Shown here piece after piece: positions 24,788 to 33,747 of a stretch of DNA of 64,000 bases (within the stretch, counting starts at the first letter, position 1; every line of letters starts with the position of its first letter). This stretch comes from Faeciplasma sp900553675 (lineage in GTDB: Bacteria; Bacillota; Clostridia; Oscillospirales; Ruminococcaceae). A program made the position numbers and the translations under genes. The notes beneath the pieces were generated by a model. The model did no database searches. It worked only from the letters and a program-made list of their open reading frames with translations, and was not told where the DNA came from. The stretch is from the NCBI GenBank assembly GCA_958428235.1, contig CAUAFG010000001.1:1-64000 (forward strand), in the 5' to 3' direction.

Positions 24788-27736
24788 ATGTTAAAGCTAA
24801 CTGACATTGTAAAGGACTATGCCGTGGGCGACGAATACGTTCACGCCCTTAAGGGAATAAGCATAGAGTTCCGCAAGTCGGAATTTGTAGCAATACTGGG
24901 TCCGAGCGGCTGCGGCAAGACGACACTTTTAAACATTATAGGAGGTCTTGACAAATACACCTCCGGCGACTTATGCATCAACGGCAGATCAACAAAGATG
25001 TTTAAGGACGCCGACTGGGATTCCTACCGCAACCATTCGGTGGGCTTTGTTTTCCAGTCGTATAACCTCATACCTCACCAAACGGTACTTGCAAACGTCG
25101 AGCTGGCGCTGACCCTTTCTGGAGTCGGAAAGACCGAAAGGCGCAAGCGTGCTATCGCGGCACTTGAAAAGGTGGGCTTAGGCGATCAGCTTAAGAAAAA
25201 GCCGAACCAGATGTCCGGCGGACAGATGCAAAGAGTGGCAATCGCGAGAGCTTTGGTAAACGACCCCGAAATACTCATGGCAGACGAACCCACCGGCGCG
25301 CTTGATTCCGCCACAAGCGTTCAGATAATGGAGATTCTCAAAGAAATCTCAAAGGAAAAGCTTGTTATAATGGTAACCCACAACCCCGAGCTTGCCGAGC
25401 AGTACGCCACAAGAATAGTGCGGTGCTTAGACGGCGAGGTGCAGTCGGACTCGATGCCGTATGACTCATCAACCGAGCCTGCAAGTCACAGCGCAGACAT
25501 GAAAAAGCTGGACAGAAAAACCTCGATGTCCTTCGGAACGGCGCTTTCGCTGTCGCTGAACAACCTTATGACCAAAAAGGGCAGAACTATTCTCACAAGC
25601 TTTGCCGGAAGCATAGGAATCATCGGCATTGCGCTGATACTGTCCGTCTCCACCGGCGTTCAGAAGTATATCGACCGCGTTCAGGAGGACACCCTTTCCT
25701 CCTATCCCATAACCATCAACGCCCGCGAGGTCGATATGACCAGCATGATGACCAGCTTTATGGGAGCAAATCGCGACAACAGCGAGGAAAGCGCAGAGGA
25801 TGCTCCAAAGCCCGACAAGGTCTACGAAAACCGCATAATGTCGGACATGATGGACTCTATGCGCAGCATTGAAACTCAGGAAAACAACCTTGTAAAGTTC
25901 AAGGATTTTCTGGACAATTCCGAGGAGTTCAAGTCCTACGCCAGCGCGGTAAGCTACGGCTACGACGCCGATATGAACTTCTACGTTGAAAACACCGAGG
26001 GCGAAATAGTCCGCTCCGACGTTTTAGAGCTTATTTCAAGGCTTTATTCCGAGCTGGGCGTTTCGGCTTCAAGCTCCACGCTTTCATCCTATATGCAGAT
26101 ATCCGCATGGCAGGAGATGCTTTCCGGCATAGGCGGCGAGCTTATCAGTCCCACCATCACCGACCAGTACGACGTTGTAAGCGGTCGCTGGCCCGAAAGC
26201 TACGACGAGGTTGTAGTAGTAGTGGACGACAACAACGAAATCAGCGACATGATGCTGTATGCCTTGGGTCTTAAAACAATAGATGGCATTATCGACGATA
26301 TGACGGTCGCCGCCGAGGGCAACGAAGCCGAGCTTGAAAAGACCTCGTGGAGCTACGAGGACATATTGGGCATAGATTTCAGGGTGATACCCAGCTGCGA
26401 CAAGTACCAGAAGAGCGGCGAGGGATATATCGACGCCACAGAAACCGAAACCGGTCTTAAATATCTTTTCGACTCAGACAACGCCATAAAGCTTAAGGTG
26501 GTAGGAATCATCCGCAAGAGCGACAACGCGGTTGCTTCCTTTATGAACGGCGCTATCGGCTACACCTCCGCGCTAACCGAATACGTAATAGACAAAACCG
26601 CCGAAAGCGAGCTTATTTCCACCCAGAAGCAGAACCCCGAGGTTGATGTTATAAGCGGTCTTAAATTCAAGGTCGAGGGCGAGGAGATATCCGATGAGGA
26701 AATCGCCGAAACTGTAGACGCATGGCTTGCAAAGCAGTCCGATTCCGAAAAGGCAGCGGTTTACACCGAGATAATGTCTGTCCCCGAGGAAAGCTACCTG
26801 CAAACCATGGCTATGCAGTACCGCCAGACCCTCACGCCAGAAGCTGCAGACAAAATGATTATCGACGCAGCCGTCGCGCAGACACAGATGGACGAAGCCA
26901 CTGTTGCGGACTATGTTGCAAACATGGATCCCGCCGAAAAGGAAGAGCTTATAATGCAGATAGCCGCCGCGGGAGCCGCTCAGCAGTACGCCGAGCAGGT
27001 TGCGGCAAAGCTTGGAGCCTACAGCACCGAGCAGCTTTCGGCAATGCTTGCTTCAACCGATCTGACCCCTGCACAGTACAAGGTGGTGTTTGACAACCAT
27101 ATCCCTGCCACCCGCTCGGACAGAACCTATGAAGAGGTTTTAAAGCTTTTGGGAGACGTTGACAAGGCTTCTCCCTCGGCAATATACATCTACGCCGCTT
27201 CGTTTGAGGATAAGGACAACATATCCGACCTTATCGAAAGCTACAACTCCGACATGGATGAAGAGGATAAGATATCCTACACCGACTATGTAAAGCTGCT
27301 GATGTCCTCGGTAACAACCATCATCAGCGCAATATCATATGTTCTGATGGCGTTTGTTGCTATTTCGCTGGTGGTATCGTCCATCATGATAGGAATTATC
27401 ACCTACATCTCTGTTCTGGAAAGAACCAAGGAAATAGGCATACTCCGCGCCGTGGGAGCTTCCAAAAAGGATATATCCCGCGTGTTCAATGCAGAGACTA
27501 TGATAGTGGGCTTCGTCGCGGGGGCTATCGGTATCGGAATCACCCTGCTTCTGCTGATACCTATTAACATAATCCTACACGTTCTTACCGGAATTGAGAT
27601 ACTTTCGGCTTCGCTGCCTGTTGCAGGTGCGATAATACTGGTTGCAATAAGCATTGGTCTTACGCTGATAGCGGGACTTATCCCGTCCGGAATCGCTGCC
27701 AAGAAGGACCCTGTTGTTGCTTTGAGAACTGAATAA
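24788..27736 (+). CDS. ABC transporter with fused ATPase and FtsX-type permease (MacB-like)
   Basis: 982 residues. The N-terminal ATPase (1-225) has GPSGCGKTT, MSGGQMQR and LMADEPTGALDS. A first membrane helix follows near 270-290, then a large extracytoplasmic domain (about 300-860) containing an Ala/Glu/Gln-rich helical stretch (about 680-770), and three C-terminal helices with the FtsX core (ILRAVGASKKDISRVFNAE). Transporters of this type act mechanically on exported peptides, lipids or antibiotics. The ATG at 24788 follows AAGGAG; an in-frame start at 24725 lies in the promoter. It is a single-gene unit with its own terminator. Confidence 0.9.
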   Translation: MLKLTDIVKDYAVGDEYVHALKGISIEFRKSEFVAILGPSGCGKTTLLNIIGGLDKYTSGDLCINGRSTKMFKDADWDSYRNHSVGFVFQSYNLIPHQTVLANVELALTLSGVGKTERRKRAIAALEKVGLGDQLKKKPNQMSGGQMQRVAIARALVNDPEILMADEPTGALDSATSVQIMEILKEISKEKLVIMVTHNPELAEQYATRIVRCLDGEVQSDSMPYDSSTEPASHSADMKKLDRKTSMSFGTALSLSLNNLMTKKGRTILTSFAGSIGIIGIALILSVSTGVQKYIDRVQEDTLSSYPITINAREVDMTSMMTSFMGANRDNSEESAEDAPKPDKVYENRIMSDMMDSMRSIETQENNLVKFKDFLDNSEEFKSYASAVSYGYDADMNFYVENTEGEIVRSDVLELISRLYSELGVSASSSTLSSYMQISAWQEMLSGIGGELISPTITDQYDVVSGRWPESYDEVVVVVDDNNEISDMMLYALGLKTIDGIIDDMTVAAEGNEAELEKTSWSYEDILGIDFRVIPSCDKYQKSGEGYIDATETETGLKYLFDSDNAIKLKVVGIIRKSDNAVASFMNGAIGYTSALTEYVIDKTAESELISTQKQNPEVDVISGLKFKVEGEEISDEEIAETVDAWLAKQSDSEKAAVYTEIMSVPEESYLQTMAMQYRQTLTPEAADKMIIDAAVAQTQMDEATVADYVANMDPAEKEELIMQIAAAGAAQQYAEQVAAKLGAYSTEQLSAMLASTDLTPAQYKVVFDNHIPATRSDRTYEEVLKLLGDVDKASPSAIYIYAASFEDKDNISDLIESYNSDMDEEDKISYTDYVKLLMSSVTTIISAISYVLMAFVAISLVVSSIMIGIITYISVLERTKEIGILRAVGASKKDISRVFNAETMIVGFVAGAIGIGITLLLLIPINIILHVLTGIEILSASLPVAGAIILVAISIGLTLIAGLIPSGIAAKKDPVVALRTE

Positions 27737-27750
27737 TATTAATAAATAGT

Positions 27751-27795
27751 AAGCCGGTGCAAAATCACATCATTGTGAATTCTGCATCGGCTTTT
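27751..27795 (+). terminator. Terminator of the large ABC gene
   Basis: AAGCCGGTGCA and TGCATCGGCTT pair around a loop with a further ATCACA/TGTGA stem; TTTT follows. Confidence 0.82.
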
Positions 27796-27838
27796 AATAT
27801 ATGAACAGGATAAAAACTGATATATTCATTTTTTAAAA

Positions 27839-27867
27839 TTGACTTTTTCTCAGCTAAATGATAGTAT
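27839..27867 (+). promoter_or_regulatory. Promoter of the SGNH hydrolase gene
   Basis: TTGACT (27839-27844), 17 bases, TAGTAT (27862-27867), about 38 bases before the ATG. Confidence 0.65.
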
Positions 27868-27904
27868 ATTCTTAGCTTAAAAATTTCTATCAGGAGGTAT
27901 ATAT

Positions 27905-29170
27905 ATGAACAAAAGACTTCTTTCCATCTTTTTGGGAGCTACTCTTTGCCTTGGCTGCGTTGGATGCGGCAATTCGGACGCAAAACCGCAGGAGCAGCCG
28001 CTTGCCGACCCGCCACAGTCCGACGGCTGGTGCTGCATATTTGCCGCAGCTACCCTTAATCCCTCGCTCGACCAGCTTCCTAAAACTCCGCATCTTACAG
28101 GCTCAACCTGCCGTCAGCAGTTTCAGGCTGCCGCCTCCGGCACAAAAATCCGCCTGACCTTCTCAAACGAGTATTCCGAGACTTTGGACCCTCCTGCCGA
28201 GGATATGGTGCTTGAATCCGTCCACATTGCAAAGCTGTTAAAGCCCGGGGAGCCGAACATCGACACTTCGACCGACACCGTTATAACCTTTAACGGTTCG
28301 GAAAGCGTTACCATCCCCGCCGGCGAAACCGTGACCTCGGACGAAATAGATTTTACCTTTGAAGGTCTTGAATTTCTGGCAGTATCCACTAAATTCGGCA
28401 CTACTCCCGCCTTCCCGACCTGCCATGCCGAGGCTGACTGCGGAAGCTGGGTTGTTGACGGCAACCACGTAAGCGAGAACTTTAATCCCACCGCGTGGAT
28501 GTGGAGCTACTTCTCCTTCTGCCGTGCAGACGCCTATTCCGAAGGCACCGAGACCCTTGTATGCTTTGGCGACTCGATTACCGACGGTTCTATTTCCACC
28601 TTCAACGGCTTCGATTCGTGGAGCGACCTTCTTGGTCAGGCTCTTCAGAGCAACCCTGCCACCAAGCACATTTCGGTTGTCAACACGGCTATTGCCGGCA
28701 ACGCCATCTGGGGCGGATCCGGAATTCCGGCTAAGGACAGGTTCGAGCGGGATGTATTAAATGTCCCCGGTGTGCGCAGCGTTGTAATTCTTATAGGAAC
28801 AAACGACATCCCCGGAGCGCAGACCGACACCTCGGAGGATATGATAAAAGAGTACAAGGCGATGATCGAGGCTTGCCACAGCCGCGGAATCAAGATATAC
28901 GCCGGAACCATCACGCCGTTCGGAAACAACGATTGGTGGGCTTCCGGGCTTCACGAGCAGATTCGTTCAAAGGTCAACGAATGGATGCTGAGCGAAGACA
29001 GCGGCTTCGACGGCGTTGTTGACTTCGCCGCTGCCACCTGCGACCCCGACGATAATACAAAGCTCAAAGCCGAGTACGACTCCGGCGATGGTCTGCACCC
29101 AAGCGTGAAAGGACACAAGGCTATGGGAGACGCAGCGATTGAATATCTGAGCGGACTGTTAAAGAAATAA
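27905..29170 (+). CDS. SGNH/GDSL-family esterase lipoprotein
   Basis: 421 residues. Lipoprotein signal with cysteines around residue 16-22 (CVGC lipobox). A beta-sandwich region (about 50-210) precedes the SGNH domain: block I CFGDSITDG with the nucleophile Ser (about 225), GTNDIPG (block III, about 300) and the catalytic pair DGLHPS (about 395). Enzymes with this arrangement deacetylate polysaccharides or hydrolyse other esters outside the cell. CAGGAGG precedes the ATG. Monocistronic; a terminator follows. Confidence 0.9.
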   Translation: MNKRLLSIFLGATLCLGCVGCGNSDAKPQEQPLADPPQSDGWCCIFAAATLNPSLDQLPKTPHLTGSTCRQQFQAAASGTKIRLTFSNEYSETLDPPAEDMVLESVHIAKLLKPGEPNIDTSTDTVITFNGSESVTIPAGETVTSDEIDFTFEGLEFLAVSTKFGTTPAFPTCHAEADCGSWVVDGNHVSENFNPTAWMWSYFSFCRADAYSEGTETLVCFGDSITDGSISTFNGFDSWSDLLGQALQSNPATKHISVVNTAIAGNAIWGGSGIPAKDRFERDVLNVPGVRSVVILIGTNDIPGAQTDTSEDMIKEYKAMIEACHSRGIKIYAGTITPFGNNDWWASGLHEQIRSKVNEWMLSEDSGFDGVVDFAAATCDPDDNTKLKAEYDSGDGLHPSVKGHKAMGDAAIEYLSGLLKK

Positions 29171-29186
29171 GCATTTCTGATTAAAT

Positions 29187-29225
29187 CAGCTGAGACGTTA
29201 AAATATGCGTCTCAGCTGGTTTTAG
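29187..29225 (+). terminator. Terminator of the SGNH hydrolase gene
   Basis: CAGCTGAGACG/CGTCTCAGCTG (11 bp, perfect) followed by GGTTTTAGTTT. Confidence 0.88.
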
Positions 29226-29402
29226 TTTGTAATAAAGCATAGTTTCAATAGCTATATAGCACCTTTTTCTGAGATAAGTATACCTCCCCGACGGTGAGAT
29301 GTCAATATGGCAGTCTGCACGCTTTATCAATCCATCAACAGCCAAGCGGTTTTCAACGCTTTATTTGGCTAATATGCCGAAGTACTTTTTTCGCTTTACC
29401 GC

Positions 29403-29431
29403 TTGACAAAGCCAAAAGAGTGGTGTATAAT
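29403..29431 (+). promoter_or_regulatory. Consensus promoter of the T-box/trpXYZ operon
   Basis: TTGACA (29403-29408), 17 bases, TATAAT (29426-29431). The stretch before it (29226-29402) shows no gene or obvious structure. Confidence 0.93.
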
Positions 29432-29454
29432 AACATCATTCAAATAAAGCAAAC

Positions 29455-29787
29455 CTTTGATGAAGAGTAGTAGCTTGCGATATCACGTGTAAAGAGAGTC
29501 CCGGGGGCTGTGAGCGGGGCGGCGGAGCGCAGGTGAATGGACTTCTGAGGGCGGTTTGAAAGGAGCGTTAACTCAGTTAACGCAAGTAATGCAGTGTTGC
29601 TTTGTAAACGCGCCGAGTATTGACCGACGGGGTTCCCATCCGTTACCAGGCGGGATGCGTTTGATAGAACGCATAAGCGAGTGGAATACTAACAAAGCTC
29701 CGGCTTAAAAGGTATTCAATTTGGGTGGTATCGCAGAGGTTTCAGACTTTTGTCCCATGATTTCGGGGCGAAGTCTTTTATTTTTTC
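29455..29787 (+). promoter_or_regulatory. T-box leader with Trp (UGG) specifier
   Basis: Stem I begins GATGAAGAGTAGTAG and contains the AGAGAG motif. The specifier loop reads GTGAA-TGG-ACTTCTGAG, with TGG at 29538-29540. A GCGTTAAC-TCA-GTTAACGC stem follows. The T-box core TTGGGTGGTATCGCAG is at 29721-29736; its TGGT would pair with an uncharged tRNA 3' end (variable base U; a G discriminator would pair by wobble). The terminator AGACTT...AAGTCT plus T run is 29744-29787. Uncharged tRNA-Trp should stabilise the antiterminator and switch on the transporter genes. Confidence 0.93.
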
Positions 29788-29831
29788 TATCACGCCCAGA
29801 AAACTTATTTGATATTTGGAGGTACACAAAA

Positions 29832-30899
29832 ATGAAAAACACTTTACTCAGAAAAATCTTATGCGCGGCAATGTCCGCTATGATGCTTTTAAGCCTTACC
29901 GCCTGCGGCGACAAGACGAATGACGACGGCAAGAGCAATTCTCAGGGCGAAAACGACGGCGGCAAAACCTACACCGTTGGCATATGCAACTACGTCGACG
30001 ACGCGTCTCTTAATCAGATCGCCGAGAATATCCAAAGCCAGCTTAAAGTTTTGGCAGAAGAAAACGGCGTTACCATCAACGTAAACTACGATAATCCCAA
30101 CGCCGACGCCGCTGTTATGAACCAGATAATCGCTAATTTCATCGCCGACAAGTCGGATGTTATCGTCGGAATTGCAACTCCTGTCGCCATGGCTATGCAG
30201 GCAGCAACCGAGGATAACAAGATTCCGGTTGTGTTCTCGGCTGTTTCCGACCCCGTAAGCGCGGGCTTGGTTGAAAGCTTAGAGACTCCTGGGGCTAATC
30301 TCACCGGCACAAGCGACTATTTAGACACCAACGCAATAATGAACCTTATCTTTACCGTAGACCCCGACGCTAAAAAGGTCGGCTTGCTCTACGACCAGGG
30401 TCAGGAATCCTCAACCACCGCAATTGCCGCCGCAAAGGCATATCTCGAGGACAAGGGCATAGAGGTTGTTGAGCGCACCGGCACCAACAACGACGAAATC
30501 ATGCTCGCCGCTCAGGCACTCGTTGCCGACGGCGTTGACGCTGTTTTCACTCCTTCCGACAACACCGTTATGAAGTCTCAGCTTGCCATCTATGAGATAT
30601 TTAAAGAAGCAAAGATTCCCCACTACGGCGGAGCAGACTCCTTTGCCCTCAACGGCGCATTCCTTGGCTATGGTGTTGACTACGCAAACCTCGGCAAGGA
30701 AACCGCAAACATGATTTTTGACATCCTTGTAAACGGCAAGGATCCCGCACAGATGCAGGTTATGACCTTCGACAACGGCACCGCAACCATCAACACCGAA
30801 ATCTGCGAGGCTCTGGGATATAACTACGACGAGCTTGCCGAAAAGCTTGCACCCTATTGCTTAAAGGTTCAGAGCATCGAAACGGCCGAGGAATTCTGA
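29832..30899 (+). CDS. trpX: ABC transporter substrate-binding lipoprotein, TrpX type
   Basis: 355 residues. Lipoprotein signal (MKNTLLRKI start, lipobox LTAC), then a two-lobed binding protein of the ABC_sub_bind family: VGIATPVAMAMQ, FSAVSDPVSAGLV, GTSDYLD, FTPSDNTVMKS and HYGGADSFALNGAFLGYGVDY. In Firmicutes this family is linked to tryptophan import, and the UGG T-box upstream agrees. GGAGG lies nine bases before the ATG at 29832; an earlier in-frame start would lie within the T-box. A strong hairpin follows the stop. Confidence 0.88.
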   Translation: MKNTLLRKILCAAMSAMMLLSLTACGDKTNDDGKSNSQGENDGGKTYTVGICNYVDDASLNQIAENIQSQLKVLAEENGVTINVNYDNPNADAAVMNQIIANFIADKSDVIVGIATPVAMAMQAATEDNKIPVVFSAVSDPVSAGLVESLETPGANLTGTSDYLDTNAIMNLIFTVDPDAKKVGLLYDQGQESSTTAIAAAKAYLEDKGIEVVERTGTNNDEIMLAAQALVADGVDAVFTPSDNTVMKSQLAIYEIFKEAKIPHYGGADSFALNGAFLGYGVDYANLGKETANMIFDILVNGKDPAQMQVMTFDNGTATINTEICEALGYNYDELAEKLAPYCLKVQSIETAEEF

Positions 30900-30936
30900 G
30901 CCGCATACAGGGCAGAATAAACATCAATAATTGTCG

Positions 30937-30971
30937 CAGAGGGAAGCCCGATTTTGGCGGGTCTCCCTCTG
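30937..30971 (+). other. Intercistronic stem-loop after trpX
   Basis: CAGAGGGA/TCCCTCTG with an inner CCCG/CGGG stem and no T run. It probably stabilises the trpX message or lowers trpYZ expression. Confidence 0.75.
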
Positions 30972-30998
30972 TATCGCATGAAAGGCATGGGTACGATA

Positions 30999-31952
30999 AT
31001 GGACTTTACCTCAGTTTTCGGTCTTGTCTCGACCGCTTTAGAGCTTGGACTGATATGCTCGCTGACGGCTTTGGCTCTTCACCTAAGCTACAGTATGCTC
31101 AACGTCTGCGACCTTTCCACCGACGGCTGCTTTACTCTGGGCGCAATAGTCGGCGCAACAGTCGCGCTGGCAGGACATCCGTTTTTATCGATTCCGGCGG
31201 CAATGCTTGCGGGAGTTTTAAGCGGCTTTGTAACTGCATTTTTGCAGACAAAAATGGGCGTTGACAGCCTTCTGGCGGGAATCATAGTAAACACCGCCCT
31301 CTATTCCGTCAACATCGCGGTTATGAAGGGCGGCTCGCTTATCAATCTTAACAAAACCGAAACCGTCTTTACCAAGGTCAGGGCAGTTTTGGAGAACACT
31401 CCCCTTGCCTCCTCCTACAAGCTTATTACCATTCTTATAGCGGTAGTGCTTTCAGTCACCGTGCTTACGCTTTTCTTAAAGACCCGCTTGGGAATTTCCA
31501 TCCGCTGCACCGGCGACAACCCTGATATGGTGCGCTCGTCCTCAATCAACCTTGTTTTCACCACGATAATAGGACTTTGCGCGGCGAACGCCCTTACCGC
31601 TCTTTCGGGCTGTCTGATGGCTCAGGTGCAAAAATCGGTCGACATCAACCTCGGAACAGGTATGCTGACCATAGCGCTTGCTTCCCTGCTGATAGGCAGA
31701 ACGATTATGGGCAGGGGTGGTTTGCTTACAAGGGCAATCGGAGTTGTTCTGGGTTCCTTTATTTTCAGACTTGTATACACAGTCGCGCTGAGGTTTGATA
31801 TTATGCCGGCGTTCATGCTTAAGGCGGTTTCGTCGGTGATAGTTGTTTTGGCGATATCGCTGCCGTATCTTAAATCGCGCAAGGATATTATAATGCGCAG
31901 ATTCCGCCATTACCGCGCAAAAGGAGGTTTAAAAAATGCTGAAAATCAATAA
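30999..31952 (+). CDS. trpY: ABC transporter permease, TrpY type
   Basis: 317 residues, about eight to nine membrane helices, branched-chain-permease fold (LSTDGCFTLGAIVGA near residue 45; GLCAANALTALSGCLMAQ near 195). It pairs with TrpX and TrpZ in tryptophan uptake. Start choice is uncertain: ATGs at 30978, 30987 and 30999 are in frame; the last has AAAGG 13 bases upstream and gives a compact N-terminus. Its 3' end overlaps the ATPase gene by 17 bases. Confidence 0.85.
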   Translation: MDFTSVFGLVSTALELGLICSLTALALHLSYSMLNVCDLSTDGCFTLGAIVGATVALAGHPFLSIPAAMLAGVLSGFVTAFLQTKMGVDSLLAGIIVNTALYSVNIAVMKGGSLINLNKTETVFTKVRAVLENTPLASSYKLITILIAVVLSVTVLTLFLKTRLGISIRCTGDNPDMVRSSSINLVFTTIIGLCAANALTALSGCLMAQVQKSVDINLGTGMLTIALASLLIGRTIMGRGGLLTRAIGVVLGSFIFRLVYTVALRFDIMPAFMLKAVSSVIVVLAISLPYLKSRKDIIMRRFRHYRAKGGLKNAENQ

Positions 31953-32721
31953 CATTTCAAAGACCTTCAACCCGGGAACGGTAAACGAAAAGCGCGCCCT
32001 GCACGGGCTTTCGCTTCATCTTAACAGAGGCGATTTCGTGACTATTATCGGCTCGAACGGCGCGGGCAAATCCACCCTTTTCAACGCCATCGCGGGCAGC
32101 TTTTTAACCGACAGCGGCTCGATAATTTTAGGCGGCAGGGACATCACCTTTGAGCCTGAGCACAAGCGCGCAAAGCACATAGGCAGGCTGTTTCAGGACC
32201 CGCTTCGCGGTTCTGCGCCTAATATGTCTATAGAAGAGAATCTATACCTTTCCTCACGCAGGGGCGGACCGTTTTCGCACATTGGCAAGGCTGAGCGCGA
32301 GCTTTTCAGAGAGCGTTTAAGCCTTTTGGGAATGGGTCTTGAAAACCGCATGACAAGCAAGGTGGGGCTTCTTTCGGGCGGACAGCGTCAGGCGCTCACC
32401 CTTTTAATGGCGACAATGGTAACTCCCGAGCTTTTGCTTTTAGACGAACACACCGCCGCATTAGACCCTGCCACCGCCGAAAAGGTGCTTGAGCTGACAA
32501 AGTCGATAGTCGAAAAGGACAACATCACCTGCATGATGGTAACCCACAATATGCAGCAGGCTCTCGACTTGGGCAACCGCACCCTTATGATGGCTGACGG
32601 CGGAATTGTTTTAGATATCGAGGGCTCACAAAGAGCGAATCTGACGGTCAACGACCTTCTGCAAAAATTCAAGGAGGGCGTGGGCAAAAATCTGGATAAT
32701 GACAGGATTTTGCTGTCGTAA
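31936..32721 (+). CDS. trpZ: ABC transporter ATP-binding protein, TrpZ type
   Basis: 261 residues. Walker A GSNGAGKST, signature LLSGGQRQALTL and Walker B LLLLDEHTAALDP. The H in place of the usual P after DE is typical of this transporter group. AAAGGAGG precedes the ATG inside the permease gene, implying coupled translation. It is the last gene of the T-box-controlled operon and is followed by a terminator. Confidence 0.88.
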   Translation: MLKINNISKTFNPGTVNEKRALHGLSLHLNRGDFVTIIGSNGAGKSTLFNAIAGSFLTDSGSIILGGRDITFEPEHKRAKHIGRLFQDPLRGSAPNMSIEENLYLSSRRGGPFSHIGKAERELFRERLSLLGMGLENRMTSKVGLLSGGQRQALTLLMATMVTPELLLLDEHTAALDPATAEKVLELTKSIVEKDNITCMMVTHNMQQALDLGNRTLMMADGGIVLDIEGSQRANLTVNDLLQKFKEGVGKNLDNDRILLS

Positions 32722-32746
32722 CCACCGAAAAACCATATAGATGATT

Positions 32747-32789
32747 AATCCCCTAAGCAATTTTTGATAACTGCTTAGGGGATTGTTTT
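32747..32789 (+). terminator. Terminator of the trpXYZ operon
   Basis: A perfect 13-bp stem AATCCCCTAAGCA/TGCTTAGGGGATT followed by GTTTTA. Confidence 0.9.
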
Positions 32790-32855
32790 ATAGTTCGGTT
32801 GATTGCATAAGCTGAGATTTATCTCTGTTAATTTGTATTTCACATTCCCTTTTGA

Positions 32856-33533
32856 TTAAATTGTAGCAATAATATTTATAACCATATGTACTGCAATAGG
32901 ACAGAATATATTACCCGATAGTGCATAAGCTATTCCAAACATTAATCCCATTAACATTTGCGGGATTACAGCCAGTATCTCGGTAACAGAAAAATCCGTA
33001 AAATTACAATGAATCAATCCGAATAATACTGCTCCCACAATAATAGCTATTACCGTTCTGACCTTGCCCGATTCTTCACCTTTCAGAAAGCCCAGCACAA
33101 GTCCCCTATGGACAATCTCTTCAACCAGCGGACCAAACAGGCAGGCGGGCAATATCATAAATATACCGTAGCTTTCGATTGCATCATCTACACCCGCCTG
33201 ATTATCACTCTCTCCTATGCCGCAGCTGTCCAGAATAATCGCAGCTGCAATAATTAAAACCAATGCAATGAATAAACATATAACGATTATATAAATATAT
33301 TTTTTATTATTCTCCTTAAAATCCTTTAGGCTGTTCCAGAGTGTTTTCCGGAAAACAATAATATAGAATATAAATAGTCCACCATAAAAAACAAAATCAA
33401 TATACTTTATAACGTTATCGTAACCAAATATTTTAACAATCAGTTCCGGTTGAGTCCCTATAAAAACTTGTAATGCTATAAAAACTAATAGTGAAATCAG
33501 ACAACGCAGCCTGTTTTCTTTTGTCAAAATCAT
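32856..33533 (-). CDS. CPBP family intramembrane metalloprotease-like protein
   Basis: 225 residues, about six to seven membrane helices. The family motifs are present: EEIVHRG (EExxxR, about residue 145), FGLIHCNF (about 180) and a final helix with Asn. CPBP proteins cleave prenylated or peptide substrates in the membrane, and many give bacteriocin immunity; the role here is unknown. The region is visibly more AT-rich than its neighbours, which may indicate transfer. The ATG at 33533 has GGTGG upstream; an ATG five codons earlier is also possible. Confidence 0.82.
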   Translation of the reverse strand: MILTKENRLRCLISLLVFIALQVFIGTQPELIVKIFGYDNVIKYIDFVFYGGLFIFYIIVFRKTLWNSLKDFKENNKKYIYIIVICLFIALVLIIAAAIILDSCGIGESDNQAGVDDAIESYGIFMILPACLFGPLVEEIVHRGLVLGFLKGEESGKVRTVIAIIVGAVLFGLIHCNFTDFSVTEILAVIPQMLMGLMFGIAYALSGNIFCPIAVHMVINIIATI

Positions 33534-33600
33534 GATTGTCCACCCCATCCCATTTAATGTTTTAGTCGAAAAAGCGTCAAATTCCGACTTACATTAGATG

Positions 33601-33629
33601 ATTATATATCAAAGCCTATGCACAGTCAA
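33601..33629 (-). promoter_or_regulatory. Promoter of the CPBP gene
   Basis: TTGACT (33624-33629), 17 bases, TATAAT (33601-33606). Confidence 0.85.
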
Positions 33630-33649
33630 TATGCATAGTAAACAAGAAC

Positions 33650-33688
33650 GCCACAGCACTTTTGACGAGAAATCACAAGTGCTGTGGC
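33650..33688 (-). terminator. Hairpin after the GH3 gene, probable terminator
   Basis: A perfect 12-bp stem GCCACAGCACTT/AAGTGCTGTGGC; the downstream T run on the minus strand is broken (GTTCTTGTTT), so termination may be partial. Confidence 0.7.
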
Positions 33689-33747
33689 AAAGCCATCTAT
33701 ATCATTCCATAGATTCTGGAGCTTGGCATTTTGACTATTATCTTATA

